Source of the DNA: Sphingobacterium alkalisoli
Lineage (GTDB): Bacteria > Bacteroidota > Bacteroidia > Sphingobacteriales > Sphingobacteriaceae
Assembly: GCF_005049105.1 (NCBI RefSeq)
Contig: NZ_SUKA01000010.1
Span: forward strand, 62,001-126,000
Reading direction: 5' to 3'
DNA: 64,000 nt
Position numbers and translations under genes: made by a program. The number at the start of each line of letters is the position of its first letter. Within the stretch, counting starts at the first letter, position 1. The notes under the pieces are model-generated. The model saw only the letters and a program-made list of their open reading frames with translations. It did no database searches and was not told where the DNA came from. Shown piece by piece: positions 52,254 through 61,855 of the stretch.

Positions 52254-55200
52254 ATGATATATAAAAACCAGTATAGAAACCTACCAACATCCAATCCAAA
52301 AAAAGAAAAACCCCTATATAGCAGCCTCCAAGAAGGTGTCAGGTGGCTTTTGCTACTTGTTTTAATAAGTGCCACCAGCGTCGTGGCCCAGGCAGCTAGT
52401 TTTGCTGCGCCTGGAGTCAGCGCGGGCGTACAGCTTACCAAAGCCGTTGATCGCACACACAGCTACAGCAAGCCCGGCGATGTAATCGAGTACACGATTA
52501 CGATTACCAATACCGGTACAGTACCGCTTTATCAGGTACAGCTTACCGATAGCAAAGCCGATGCCCCCGTTGTAGGCAGCATTGCAACGTTTCCCGTGGG
52601 TGATCGCCGTACATTTGTATCGGTGTATACCCTTACCCAGGAAGATGTAGACCGGGGCGTCGTTTACGGACAGGCTACCGCGCAGGCAAGGGATGCTACA
52701 GGCACCCCCTTGATCGTCCGATCGACCGATCCCAGCCCGCTCGATCCCACACAGCCCGGTACACCGCCGATCGACCCCGGCTGTCCGGCCTGCACCGTGG
52801 TACCCATCGTGCAGCAGCTAAAATTAGATCTGGTCAAGACGACCGATCGCAGCAAGAACTATACGAAAGTAGGCGACAAGATACCCTATACGATTCAGGT
52901 CACCAATAGCGGTAATGTCACCCTGCAACAGATCGTGATCTCCGACCCAAAGGCCGATCAACCGGCCGTGGGTACCGTCAGCACATTGGCCGTAGGGGTA
53001 TCGCGGCAATTTGTCGCCACCCATACCGTTACCCAGGCCGATCTGGACCACGGAGCCGTGTACAACCAGGCCACGGTACAGGGACAAGATCAAAAAGGTA
53101 CGGCGGTAACAGCCGTATCGCGGGATGGCAATCCACTTGCCCCCACCGATCCCTTGATCGACCCCGCTTGCCCTAATTGTACGGTGATACGCATGCAGCG
53201 CACTGGAGGCCTCACCGTTACCCATACCACCGATCGTAGCAATGCCTTTCAGCAGGCTGGCCAGGTGATACCCTATACCATATCGGTCACCAACACCGGC
53301 AACATTACCTTATACGATCTTCGCGGATCCGGCTTGCGCAGCAGTGAGGCTTCATTACTTAGCGTGGCTCAGTTGGCTGTTGGCGAGCGCAAAACCTTTT
53401 CTGCAAGCTATACCCTCACCCAGGCCGATATCGACCAAGGTGTTACCTACCACCAGACCCTCGTCCGGGGAAAAGACTCCAAAGGCAGTGAGATCATCGG
53501 CCGATCGGTCGATGTCGATCCCATTGATCCGGCCAGTCCATACTATGATCCCGCCTGTATCGGCTGTACCGTTGTCGCAAGCCTGCAGCGCCCGGCGCTC
53601 CAGCTGCGGTTAACAACCGATCGCAGCAAGGAATACCGCGCCGTAGGCGAGGTGATCCGCTATAGCGTTGTGCTCCGCAACACCGGAAATGTCAGCCTGT
53701 ATCAGGTCGGTGTCACCGGCCAGCAGACCGACGTGGTCGCTATAGGCGAAACCCCAACACTTGCCGTAGGCCAGGAAGTATCCTTTACCACTAGTCATAC
53801 CCTTACCCAGACCGATATTGATCGAGGTGCCGTGTATGTTCTGGCACGCGGGTTGGCCAAAGACCTACAGGGCCGGGACCAACAGGCCAGCTCCACTGAC
53901 GACCCCGCTGCACCGCCAACAGGTGTGCCAATCGATCCCAATTGCGTAAATTGTACCGCAGTACCCATTCTCCAGCAAGCCGCGATGCGGGTCGTCAAGA
54001 GTACCGATCGCAGTAAAGTATATACACGGGCGGGTGAAGTGGTGGAATACAATATTACCGTTACCAATACCGGTACCGTTACCCTGTCTGACATCAGCCT
54101 GTTGGATGCCAATGCCGATCAGGCACAGGTCGGGAGCATTCCGCAGCTTGGAGTAGGCCAGGTGCGCACCTTCCGTGCCGCCCATACCATTACACAAAGC
54201 GATATGGACGCCGGTATCATCTACAACCAAGCCTTGGCTCAAGGCAGAGATGCCAACGGGCATACTGTGCAGGCGAGCTCCAGCGATCCCAATCCGACCG
54301 ATCCCGATCCCTTTTGCACCGGCTGTACCATTATTACAACCATACAACAGGGTGCCATCGAGTTGTCGCTTACGGCCGATCGCACTACCCTATTTAGCCA
54401 GGTAGGCGAGGAGATTACCTATACCCTTAGCCTTACCAATACAGGCAATGTCACACTCTCCGATCTAACGCTTGATCTGGGAGCCGAAGCAAGTGCCGCG
54501 AGAACCGCCTTTCCGCAGCTTTCGGTGGGCGCTACGGAGACCATCACCTTTACCCACCGCATTACACAAGAAGATATCGACCGCGGAGCCGTGTATAAAC
54601 GACTGTCCGCAAGCGCAACGGACACCAAGGGAGGCGTTGTTTCCGCCTATTCCACCGACCCCAATCCGCTGGGGCCCCTTGATCCGAATGTCGACCCCAA
54701 CTGCCCGGCGTGTACCGTAGTACCCATCCAACAGCGGGCATTGCTCGATATGCATGTCGTGGGCGACCGCAGTAACAGCTACGATGCGATTGGCGAAGAA
54801 GTTGATTTTACCCTTACCCTTACCAACACCGGAAACGTGACGCTTACTAGCGTTGCCGTTCAGGATGCGATTGGCCAGCAGACCCTCACCATAAATGTAC
54901 CCCTGTTGGCTGCCGGCGAGAGCTACACCAGCACCATCAGCCATCAGCTTGTGCAGGCCGATCTCGACCGTGGTGCCGTTTACAAGCAACTTCGTGCCAC
55001 GGCATTGGATCCCAAAGGTATCGCCTTGCAGGTGCTGTCCAAAGACGGCGACCCGCTCGCGCCGACCGATCCGTTGATCGATCCGAGCTGTTTAAGCTGT
55101 ACCGTGGTACCCGTACTGCAGATCAGGCAGATGGAAGTGTTCAAGACACCCGACCGGAGCCAGTTCTACAGTAAGGAAGGGGAAAAGATAACCTATACCA

Positions 55201-58200
55201 TTACGGTCAAGAATACGGGCAATGTCAGCCTGCATCAAGTCAATGTACGGGATACCAATGCCGATCAGCCCGCGGTGGGTGCCTTCGCCAACCTGGCTGT
55301 TGGCGCTACCGAAAGCCTCAGCGCCGTACACAGCATCACACAGGCCGACGTAAACCGGGGCGTGGTCTATAACATCGCCACGGTAACCGCGCTAGATCCG
55401 CAGAACCGGAGTTTACAGGCACGCTCGACCGATCCCGCGCCACTCGACCCGACCGATCCCAACACACCTGCCGCCGACCCCAACTGTCCGTCCTGTACCA
55501 TTACCCCCATTGGGCGCATGGTGCAGTTGGATGTCCGCAAGACAGCCAACCGCAGTAAAGAATACCGTGCCGTAGGCGATGTGATCGAGTATACGCTCAC
55601 GGTCACCAATACCGGTAAGGTTACTTTATCTAACCTTATTCTTACTGATCCCAATGCCGATCAGCCAGCAGTAGGTACGGTCACTACGTTAGCCGTCGGG
55701 CAAACCCGTACCTTTATGCCTACCCATACCGTTACCCAGGCCGATCTCGATCGTGGCGTGGTGTACAACCAGGCGCATGTTAGCGGCCGGGAGCCCAAGG
55801 GCAGCCAGATCACCGCATCCTCTGTAGATGGTGCGCCGCTAGACCCTAGCGATCCCCTTTTCGATCCCGCCTGTCCAGATTGCACCGTGAGCCCCCTGCA
55901 ACAGCAAGCCCGTATCGAGCTGGTCAAGACGGCAGATCGTACTCAGGTATATAAGCAGGTAGGCGATGTCATTCCCTATACCATCCGCCTTACCAATAGT
56001 GGAAATGTCACGCTGTACGATGTCGTTGTAAGCGATGCCGTTACCGGCCAAGAGAAAGGCGAGCGGATTGCCCAGCTGACGGTAGGCCAAACCGAAACAC
56101 TACACACTACCCATACCGTTACCCAGGCCGATCTCGATCGGGGTGCCGTGTACAAGCAGGCCGTTGCCCGAGGCAATACCCCGCAGCAGCTTCCTGTCGA
56201 AGGATTTTCGACCGATGGCGACCCGCTCAGCGCACTGGATCCCCTCATTGATCCGAACTGTCTTACCTGTACCGTATCACCCGTGCAGCAACTGCCAGGT
56301 ATCACACTCATCAAGTCGGTCGATCGGGCTATCGTATACGATAGCGTGGGGCAACCGATCACCTATACCCTTACCCTTACCAATACCGGCAACGTGACAC
56401 TGGGCAACCTACAGCTTAGCGATCCCAATGCCGATCAGCAAGGTGTAGCCGATATCCCCTCCCTCGCTGTGGGTACCTCGCTTACCTTTACCGCCGTACA
56501 TACCCTTACCCAGGCCGATATCGACCGTGGCGTAGTGTATAATCAGGCACTGGTAATAGGCAAGGATTCCAATCAGAAGGAACTGCGTCAATCCTCGCGG
56601 GATGGCGATCCCCTTGACGTGTCCCATCCGCTGTACGATCCGGCTTGCCCATACTGTACGGTTACCCCGATTCAGCAGGTCGATCAGCTACAGGTTATTA
56701 AGGTGAGCGATCGCAGCAAGACGTATAGCCGGGTAGGAGATGTAATCCCGTACACCATTACCGTTACCAATACCGGCAACAGGGCCGTAGATTATATCCT
56801 CGTTACCGATGCCAATGCTGATCAAACGCAGGTAGGCTCCATTGCCCAGTTGGCCGTGGGCCAGAGTCAGTCGTTTACCGCTGCGCATACCGTTACCCAG
56901 GCTGATCTTGATCGTGGAGCCGTGTACAACCAAGCCGTGGCGCGCGGTCGGAATCCCGATGCTCAACAGGTCGAAGGGTATTCCAAAGACAGCAGCCCTT
57001 TAGACGCTGCCGATCCGCTCTTCGATGCCAGCTGTCCCGATTGCACCGTTACCCCCGTACAACAGCTCGCGCAGCTCACGCTGCTCAAGCGGGCCGATCG
57101 GACCCGTATCTATAAGCTCGTGGGCGATGTCATTGAATACCGTATTACCGTGACTAATACGGGCAATGTAAGCTTACGTGATGTTGTGATTACCGACGAT
57201 AATGCCGATCAGCCAGCGGTCGGTACCGTAGCCAGTCTTTCCGTTGGGCAGACGCGTACCTTTTTTGCCAGCCATACCATCGATCAGGCCGATGTAGACC
57301 GTGGCGCGGTGTACAATATTGCCAAAGGGCAGGGTATAGATCCCCGTGGCCTTGTGGTCGAGGCGATTTCGAGCGATGCCGATCCATTGGATCCCACCGA
57401 TCCCGGTACGCCTGATCCCGACCCCGATTGCCCATCTTGTACGGTTACCCCCATCCAGCAGGATGGCGAAATGCAACTCATCAAAACAGCCGATCTTACC
57501 CAAAAATACCGGTACGCCGGCGAGAAGATCAGTTATGAAATCCTGGTGCGCAATACCGGAAATGTCACCTTGCACGACGTCCGTATCACCGACGATAAAG
57601 CCGATGTACCCCTTGTCGGGCAGATCGATGCGTTCGAAGTGGGCACCTCGCATACCTTTTATGCCGAGCGTACCATCACCAGCGAAGATATGGCACGGGG
57701 ATACGTAGCCAATTTAGCCAAGGCCGTTGGTACCGATCCCAAAGGCCAGCCCGTATATGCCGAATCCAGCAGCGGTAATCCCCTTGATCCCGATGGGCCA
57801 CAAGACCCGGATTGTACCAACTGTACCATTACCCCATTACCCTGGAAAGAAATCTTGGCCATCGACGACGCCTTTGATACCATCAACGGCAACACCGGCG
57901 GTACGACTGCGACCGTATTGCGCAATGATCTGCTTGATGGGGTTGCTGTAGCCGCAGCAGATGTCAATGTGCAGTGGATCGACCCGGCACCTTCCGGCTT
58001 TACGCTGCATGCCGATGGCACGATCACGGTACCCGAAAGCACACGAATGGGCGAATATACGATCCGGTACAGGATCTGTGAAAAGCAAAATCCCGACAAT
58101 TGCGCTTCGGCCGTAGCGACGTTGACCGTAGAAGCGGCTATTAGTGCCGAAGACGATTATTTTTCCATCACTACCGAGCGGTTCGGAATCTCCACCCCCA

Positions 58201-58688
58201 GCGTATTGGACAACGATACCTTCGATGGCGAGCCCATCGATCTCATGCGTGTCACCCTTACACCCGGATCGGCAAGCGATTCACGATTGAGCATGGATGC
58301 CGATGGTCGGATTGCTATAGCGGCAGGCACCAAGGCCGGTACCTATACCTACAGTTACCGCATTTGTGAGGTGCTTAACCCGGGTAATTGCGACGATGCC
58401 GTCGCCACCATTGAGCTGAGTGCTTCCGAGCTGTTCATCCCCAATATCGTTACGCCCAATGATGATCAGAAAAACGACTATTTCGAAATCGTGGGGCACG
58501 AAGCCTACGACCGGATGACCTTGGTCGTGACAAACCGTTGGGGCAACGATGTGTACCGCAGTACTGATTACGACAACCGCTGGGGAGGTGCCGAGCTGAG
58601 CAACGGTACCTATTTCTATACCCTCGAGCTTATAAAAGGAACGCAGGTAGACCGGCATACCGGTTGGGTTATTATTAAGAAACATTAG
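52254..58688 (+). CDS. Giant T9SS-secreted repeat protein (14 DUF11-like modules, CHU_C domain)
   Basis: 2144 aa. A long signal peptide (hydrophobic core about residues 30-47) is followed by 14 tandem modules of about 128 aa (about 58-1858) of the DUF11/conserved-repeat type, each with YTITVTNTGNVTL-like strands and ending in DPxCPxCTV: 14 CxxC pairs in all. Two further modules (about 1862-1965 and 1966-2055) each carry one cysteine pair (RICEKQNPDNC, RICEVLNPGNC); I see no unpaired cysteine. The end (FIPNIVTPNDDQKNDYFEI to WVIIKKH, from about 2059) is the gliding-motility-type C-terminal domain used for T9SS sorting. Expected at the cell surface as adhesin or matrix protein. It is followed by porP/sprF and an OmpA gene, the usual export/anchor partners. 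Confidence 0.9.
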   Translation: MIYKNQYRNLPTSNPKKEKPLYSSLQEGVRWLLLLVLISATSVVAQAASFAAPGVSAGVQLTKAVDRTHSYSKPGDVIEYTITITNTGTVPLYQVQLTDSKADAPVVGSIATFPVGDRRTFVSVYTLTQEDVDRGVVYGQATAQARDATGTPLIVRSTDPSPLDPTQPGTPPIDPGCPACTVVPIVQQLKLDLVKTTDRSKNYTKVGDKIPYTIQVTNSGNVTLQQIVISDPKADQPAVGTVSTLAVGVSRQFVATHTVTQADLDHGAVYNQATVQGQDQKGTAVTAVSRDGNPLAPTDPLIDPACPNCTVIRMQRTGGLTVTHTTDRSNAFQQAGQVIPYTISVTNTGNITLYDLRGSGLRSSEASLLSVAQLAVGERKTFSASYTLTQADIDQGVTYHQTLVRGKDSKGSEIIGRSVDVDPIDPASPYYDPACIGCTVVASLQRPALQLRLTTDRSKEYRAVGEVIRYSVVLRNTGNVSLYQVGVTGQQTDVVAIGETPTLAVGQEVSFTTSHTLTQTDIDRGAVYVLARGLAKDLQGRDQQASSTDDPAAPPTGVPIDPNCVNCTAVPILQQAAMRVVKSTDRSKVYTRAGEVVEYNITVTNTGTVTLSDISLLDANADQAQVGSIPQLGVGQVRTFRAAHTITQSDMDAGIIYNQALAQGRDANGHTVQASSSDPNPTDPDPFCTGCTIITTIQQGAIELSLTADRTTLFSQVGEEITYTLSLTNTGNVTLSDLTLDLGAEASAARTAFPQLSVGATETITFTHRITQEDIDRGAVYKRLSASATDTKGGVVSAYSTDPNPLGPLDPNVDPNCPACTVVPIQQRALLDMHVVGDRSNSYDAIGEEVDFTLTLTNTGNVTLTSVAVQDAIGQQTLTINVPLLAAGESYTSTISHQLVQADLDRGAVYKQLRATALDPKGIALQVLSKDGDPLAPTDPLIDPSCLSCTVVPVLQIRQMEVFKTPDRSQFYSKEGEKITYTITVKNTGNVSLHQVNVRDTNADQPAVGAFANLAVGATESLSAVHSITQADVNRGVVYNIATVTALDPQNRSLQARSTDPAPLDPTDPNTPAADPNCPSCTITPIGRMVQLDVRKTANRSKEYRAVGDVIEYTLTVTNTGKVTLSNLILTDPNADQPAVGTVTTLAVGQTRTFMPTHTVTQADLDRGVVYNQAHVSGREPKGSQITASSVDGAPLDPSDPLFDPACPDCTVSPLQQQARIELVKTADRTQVYKQVGDVIPYTIRLTNSGNVTLYDVVVSDAVTGQEKGERIAQLTVGQTETLHTTHTVTQADLDRGAVYKQAVARGNTPQQLPVEGFSTDGDPLSALDPLIDPNCLTCTVSPVQQLPGITLIKSVDRAIVYDSVGQPITYTLTLTNTGNVTLGNLQLSDPNADQQGVADIPSLAVGTSLTFTAVHTLTQADIDRGVVYNQALVIGKDSNQKELRQSSRDGDPLDVSHPLYDPACPYCTVTPIQQVDQLQVIKVSDRSKTYSRVGDVIPYTITVTNTGNRAVDYILVTDANADQTQVGSIAQLAVGQSQSFTAAHTVTQADLDRGAVYNQAVARGRNPDAQQVEGYSKDSSPLDAADPLFDASCPDCTVTPVQQLAQLTLLKRADRTRIYKLVGDVIEYRITVTNTGNVSLRDVVITDDNADQPAVGTVASLSVGQTRTFFASHTIDQADVDRGAVYNIAKGQGIDPRGLVVEAISSDADPLDPTDPGTPDPDPDCPSCTVTPIQQDGEMQLIKTADLTQKYRYAGEKISYEILVRNTGNVTLHDVRITDDKADVPLVGQIDAFEVGTSHTFYAERTITSEDMARGYVANLAKAVGTDPKGQPVYAESSSGNPLDPDGPQDPDCTNCTITPLPWKEILAIDDAFDTINGNTGGTTATVLRNDLLDGVAVAAADVNVQWIDPAPSGFTLHADGTITVPESTRMGEYTIRYRICEKQNPDNCASAVATLTVEAAISAEDDYFSITTERFGISTPSVLDNDTFDGEPIDLMRVTLTPGSASDSRLSMDADGRIAIAAGTKAGTYTYSYRICEVLNPGNCDDAVATIELSASELFIPNIVTPNDDQKNDYFEIVGHEAYDRMTLVVTNRWGNDVYRSTDYDNRWGGAELSNGTYFYTLELIKGTQVDRHTGWVIIKKH
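52425..57830 (+). repeat. 14 tandem coding repeats of about 386 bp in the adhesin gene
   Basis: Each unit starts near a GATCG-rich segment coding for DRS/DRT and ends with the CxxC codons. Stretches such as cccataccgttacccaggcc (for example near 53020, 55730, 56110 and 56885) recur almost unchanged, so units have been exchanged or duplicated recently. Confidence 0.85.
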
Positions 58689-58700
58689 GAGGAAACACGA

Positions 58701-59723
58701 ATGATAAGCTATAGATTAAAAGCGATTTATCTACTTATACTGATTATAATTGCCTGCATACAGCAATTGTTTGCGCAGCAGAATATCCAGTTTACACAGT
58801 ATATCTTTAATTCCATGAGTGTCAATCCCGCGTATGCAGGCTATAAGGAAGAGTGGTTTGGGCAGATGGCGCTGCGGAGTCAATGGTTGGGTGTCGATGG
58901 CGGTATCAAAACGGGCTTGCTCTCGCTGGATGGGGTGATCGACGAGCACGACCGGCGGCATGGTGTAGGTGCGCAGATCACGGTCGATGCCTTGGGTGCA
59001 CAGGCTGCCAGCAGCCTTTATGCCAATTATGCCCTCCGGTTGCAGCTTGATCGTGCCGATCGGCACCGCCTCAGCTTGGGTATTGCCGGTGGAGTAACCC
59101 AGTATAGCCTCGATGGCGATAAGCTCCGCTATTACGACGAGGGCGACGTTGCCATCCCCCAGGGCATGCAATCCTCCTGGCATCCCGATATCCGCTTGGG
59201 CGTGCTATATACCACTCAGAGATGGTATGCCGGTATTTCTGTGCAAGATCTCTTTGGCGGCAGCGAAGCCGATGCCGAGCTGCTACAGTTTAATCAGAAT
59301 ACCCTCCAGAGCCTCTACCGGCGGGTACATGCCTATTATATGGCAGGGATCCTATTCCAGTTGGAGCCCGGCCTGAAGCTGCGGCCCAGTATTCTGGTCA
59401 AAGATGACTTCGTAGGGCCCACGGCGGTCGATATCAATGCGATGCTGGTTTTTAACGATAAGCTATGGATCGGCGGAGGCTACCGCACACGCGCCAAAAT
59501 CCTGCGGCGCAACTACCAGGATATGACGGCCGATAAGCTGAGTGGGCTGAATGCCGTGATGGGCATTGCGCAGTTCCATGTGAGTCCCAATCTGCGCATC
59601 GGCTATTCCTACGATCATATGCTCGGCAAGATGAGCAGTCTGCAGCAAGGTACACATGAAATTACGCTGGGGCTTACCTTTGGACGCAACCTCGACCGAA
59701 TCCGTAACCCCCGTTATTTTTAA
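58701..59723 (+). CDS. PorP/SprF family type IX secretion membrane protein
   Basis: 340 aa with signal peptide (LLILIIIACIQQLFAQ) and the typical family opening QNIQFTQYIFNSMSVNPAYAGYKE, then a beta-barrel pattern to the end (GLTFGRNLDRIRNPRYF). PorP/SprF proteins sit in the outer membrane and work with a paired secreted protein of the CHU_C class, directly upstream here. A strong AGGAGG block lies 7 nt before the ATG, unusual in this phylum where Shine-Dalgarno sites are weak, and suggests high translation. 12 bp after the adhesin stop. Confidence 0.94.
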   Translation: MISYRLKAIYLLILIIIACIQQLFAQQNIQFTQYIFNSMSVNPAYAGYKEEWFGQMALRSQWLGVDGGIKTGLLSLDGVIDEHDRRHGVGAQITVDALGAQAASSLYANYALRLQLDRADRHRLSLGIAGGVTQYSLDGDKLRYYDEGDVAIPQGMQSSWHPDIRLGVLYTTQRWYAGISVQDLFGGSEADAELLQFNQNTLQSLYRRVHAYYMAGILFQLEPGLKLRPSILVKDDFVGPTAVDINAMLVFNDKLWIGGGYRTRAKILRRNYQDMTADKLSGLNAVMGIAQFHVSPNLRIGYSYDHMLGKMSSLQQGTHEITLGLTFGRNLDRIRNPRYF

Positions 59724-59725
59724 GA

Positions 59726-61690
59726 ATGAACGTGTTTATGAAGAACCAACTTACCTATTATAAAACGACTGTAACAGCAGGATTGCTTTTTTGCATATCC
59801 GGTATTTGTGCGCAGGAACTCCCTAACCGGCAACAGGGGGCAGCGATCTTGTACGAGCAGATGGAATATGCGCGTGCCGCCGAAGTGCTGGAGCCACTGG
59901 TGGACCGCAAGCGGCCGCGTACGGAGGATATGGAGTTGCTGGCCAAGAGCCACCTGCAGATCAACCGCTACGACCGGGCACTCAATTGGTATACCCGGGT
60001 GGTGCAGCAAGCCGATGTGAGTCCTGTTTCCCTAGAAGAATATGCGACGGTACTGCAGCTCAATGGCCGGTACGACGAAGCCAAAGACCACTATACCCAA
60101 TTATTACAAAGTAGGACCTCGGATCCGTCTATCGTAAAGGCGATCGAAGGCGTAGACTCCGCTATGGTATGGATGCAGCACCCCACCGGGCATCAGCTCA
60201 CCAACCTTAAGGCCATTAATAGTGCATCTTCCGATTTTGGATTTCGGCCGCAGGCCGGTGCAGCGATCTATGCCACAGAGGCCGATCACTCCCAGTCTGA
60301 TGTGGCCGGTATGACCGGTAAGCCCTACCTGCGGCTATTCGAGGTGCAGCAAGATGGCGATCAGGGCTGGCGCGACCCGCAGTTGATGACGGGAAGTTTC
60401 AACCGCTTTGATTACCATGTCGGTCCGGTTGCGGTTCGCCCCTCCGATCAGGCCATGTACATAACCCGTACTGCCGGAGGGAGATTGTCGGCCAAGAGCA
60501 AGGGCGATGGGGTGAAGTGGAGTACACGCAATCTCGAAATCAAGATTTACAAGAAAGAGGGGCTCGATTGGGTCGCGTCCGATTTTCCGTATAATAAGGT
60601 CGATCAATATTCGGTCGGTCATGCTGCTTTTAGTCCCGACGGGAATATTCTGTATTTTTCCTCCGATATGCCCGGCGGAAAAGGGGGAGCCGATATCTGG
60701 TATTGTCAAAAGCAAGACGACGGCAGCTGGGGGGTACCCCGTAATGCCGGCGAGCAGATCAATAGCAGTGGCAACGAGCTATTTCCCAGTACCTACGGTA
60801 CCGATACCCTCTTTTTCTCCAGTGATGGGCATGTCGGGATGGGTGGTCTCGATGTCTTTCGTGTCGTAGGCAGCGGTGTGCAGTTTAGTGCGCCCGTCAA
60901 CCTCGGATTTCCGCTTAATTCCTCGGCAGATGATTTTGCCTTTGTGCTCGAAGAATTCAACGAGGACGGTAACCAGGGTTACCTCGCTTCTAACCGCATC
61001 GGCGGCATGGGATCCGATGATGTATACCATTTCGCGTACAGCAAACCCAAGATCCAGATTACATTGGAAGTCGAAGCGCGGGATAAGAAGACGGGCGAAC
61101 ACTTGTCCGGAGCTGCCGTTACCCTGCTGGATAAGCAGGCACAGACCGTTGCCAAGGCTTTTACCGATCCGCAGGGGCGTATACGGTTTAGTCTCGAGAA
61201 GAATACACCTTATGATATCCAGGGCGAGCAGAAGGGTTATCACCTTGATCGGGTCAGCCAGCCTGCCGTGCGGGCTTTGCGGGATACCACGGTGTACCTG
61301 CGGTTAGATCTGCAGCCCATATCTACGGTAGGCGAGCGCTTTGTACTTGATGATATTTTTTATGATTTTGATAAGCATCATATCCGGCCCGATGCCGCAT
61401 TGGTGCTCGATCAGCTGGTGTCCACCCTGCGGAGCAATCCGAGTTTGGCCATCGAATTGTCGAGCCATACCGATAGCAGGGGCAGCGATGCCTATAATAT
61501 GCGTTTGTCGCAGCGTCGGGCGCAGGCTGCGGTCGACTACCTGGTGCGCAGTGGCATCGCCCGGGAACGTATGGTGGCCAAGGGCTACGGCGAGTCCCGT
61601 TTGGTCAATCGCTGTAGCGATGGGTTATCCTGCAATGAAGTGGAGCATCAGGCCAATCGTCGTACGGAGATTGAGGTGCTGCGCTATTAA
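59726..61690 (+). CDS. OmpA-family protein with TPR, propeller and regulatory-like domains
   Basis: 654 aa; starts 2 bp after porP/sprF stop. Order: signal peptide (TAGLLFCISGICAQ), TPR-like helices (about 30-150, MEYARAAEVLEPLV), a WD40-like/PD40 beta propeller (about 200-440, AAFSPDGNILYFSSDMPGGKGGADIWY and repeats), a CarboxypepD_reg-like module (about 455-530, KKTGEHLSGAAVTLLDKQ) and an OmpA peptidoglycan-binding domain (about 540-650, SSHTDSRGSDAYNMRLSQRRAQAAVDYLV). This architecture matches PorE/SprE-like T9SS periplasmic anchors. Likely links the secretion partner to the cell wall. A terminator follows. Confidence 0.93.
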   Translation: MNVFMKNQLTYYKTTVTAGLLFCISGICAQELPNRQQGAAILYEQMEYARAAEVLEPLVDRKRPRTEDMELLAKSHLQINRYDRALNWYTRVVQQADVSPVSLEEYATVLQLNGRYDEAKDHYTQLLQSRTSDPSIVKAIEGVDSAMVWMQHPTGHQLTNLKAINSASSDFGFRPQAGAAIYATEADHSQSDVAGMTGKPYLRLFEVQQDGDQGWRDPQLMTGSFNRFDYHVGPVAVRPSDQAMYITRTAGGRLSAKSKGDGVKWSTRNLEIKIYKKEGLDWVASDFPYNKVDQYSVGHAAFSPDGNILYFSSDMPGGKGGADIWYCQKQDDGSWGVPRNAGEQINSSGNELFPSTYGTDTLFFSSDGHVGMGGLDVFRVVGSGVQFSAPVNLGFPLNSSADDFAFVLEEFNEDGNQGYLASNRIGGMGSDDVYHFAYSKPKIQITLEVEARDKKTGEHLSGAAVTLLDKQAQTVAKAFTDPQGRIRFSLEKNTPYDIQGEQKGYHLDRVSQPAVRALRDTTVYLRLDLQPISTVGERFVLDDIFYDFDKHHIRPDAALVLDQLVSTLRSNPSLAIELSSHTDSRGSDAYNMRLSQRRAQAAVDYLVRSGIARERMVAKGYGESRLVNRCSDGLSCNEVEHQANRRTEIEVLRY

Positions 61691-61696
61691 GTCTTC

Positions 61697-61736
61697 GCGT
61701 TTAAAAAATACCCTATTTGAGGTATTTTTTAAACGC
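61697..61736 (+). terminator. Terminator after the OmpA gene
   Basis: Perfect 16-bp arms (61697-61712 and 61721-61736) with an 8-nt loop; A and T runs lie inside the stem, typical of bidirectional terminators. Confidence 0.85.
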
Positions 61737-61773
61737 CGTGTGCCTTTTATTTTTGTAGCTATTGCCTTCAAAA

Positions 61774-61791
61774 CGTTGACATATGTCAACG
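61774..61791. promoter_or_regulatory. 18-bp perfect palindrome upstream of the TPR-HTH regulator gene
   Basis: CGTTGACATATGTCAACG, 65 bp before the start codon. Suits a dimeric DNA-binding protein, possibly the LuxR-type regulator of this locus or the TPR-HTH protein itself. A weak -7-like TATATTCG follows at 61833-61840. Confidence 0.55.
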
Positions 61792-61855
61792 GGTATTTGA
61801 GGTTTATGTCATTAATTTTTAACAACATGCCGTATATTCGTGCCGCGTTAACCTT

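Noticed and set aside
52660..58100. Many long antisense frames under the adhesin gene (for example 53865-54347 and 57174-57653)
   Set aside because: They follow from the repetitive, C/G-skewed codon use of the sense gene and show no start signals or family motifs.
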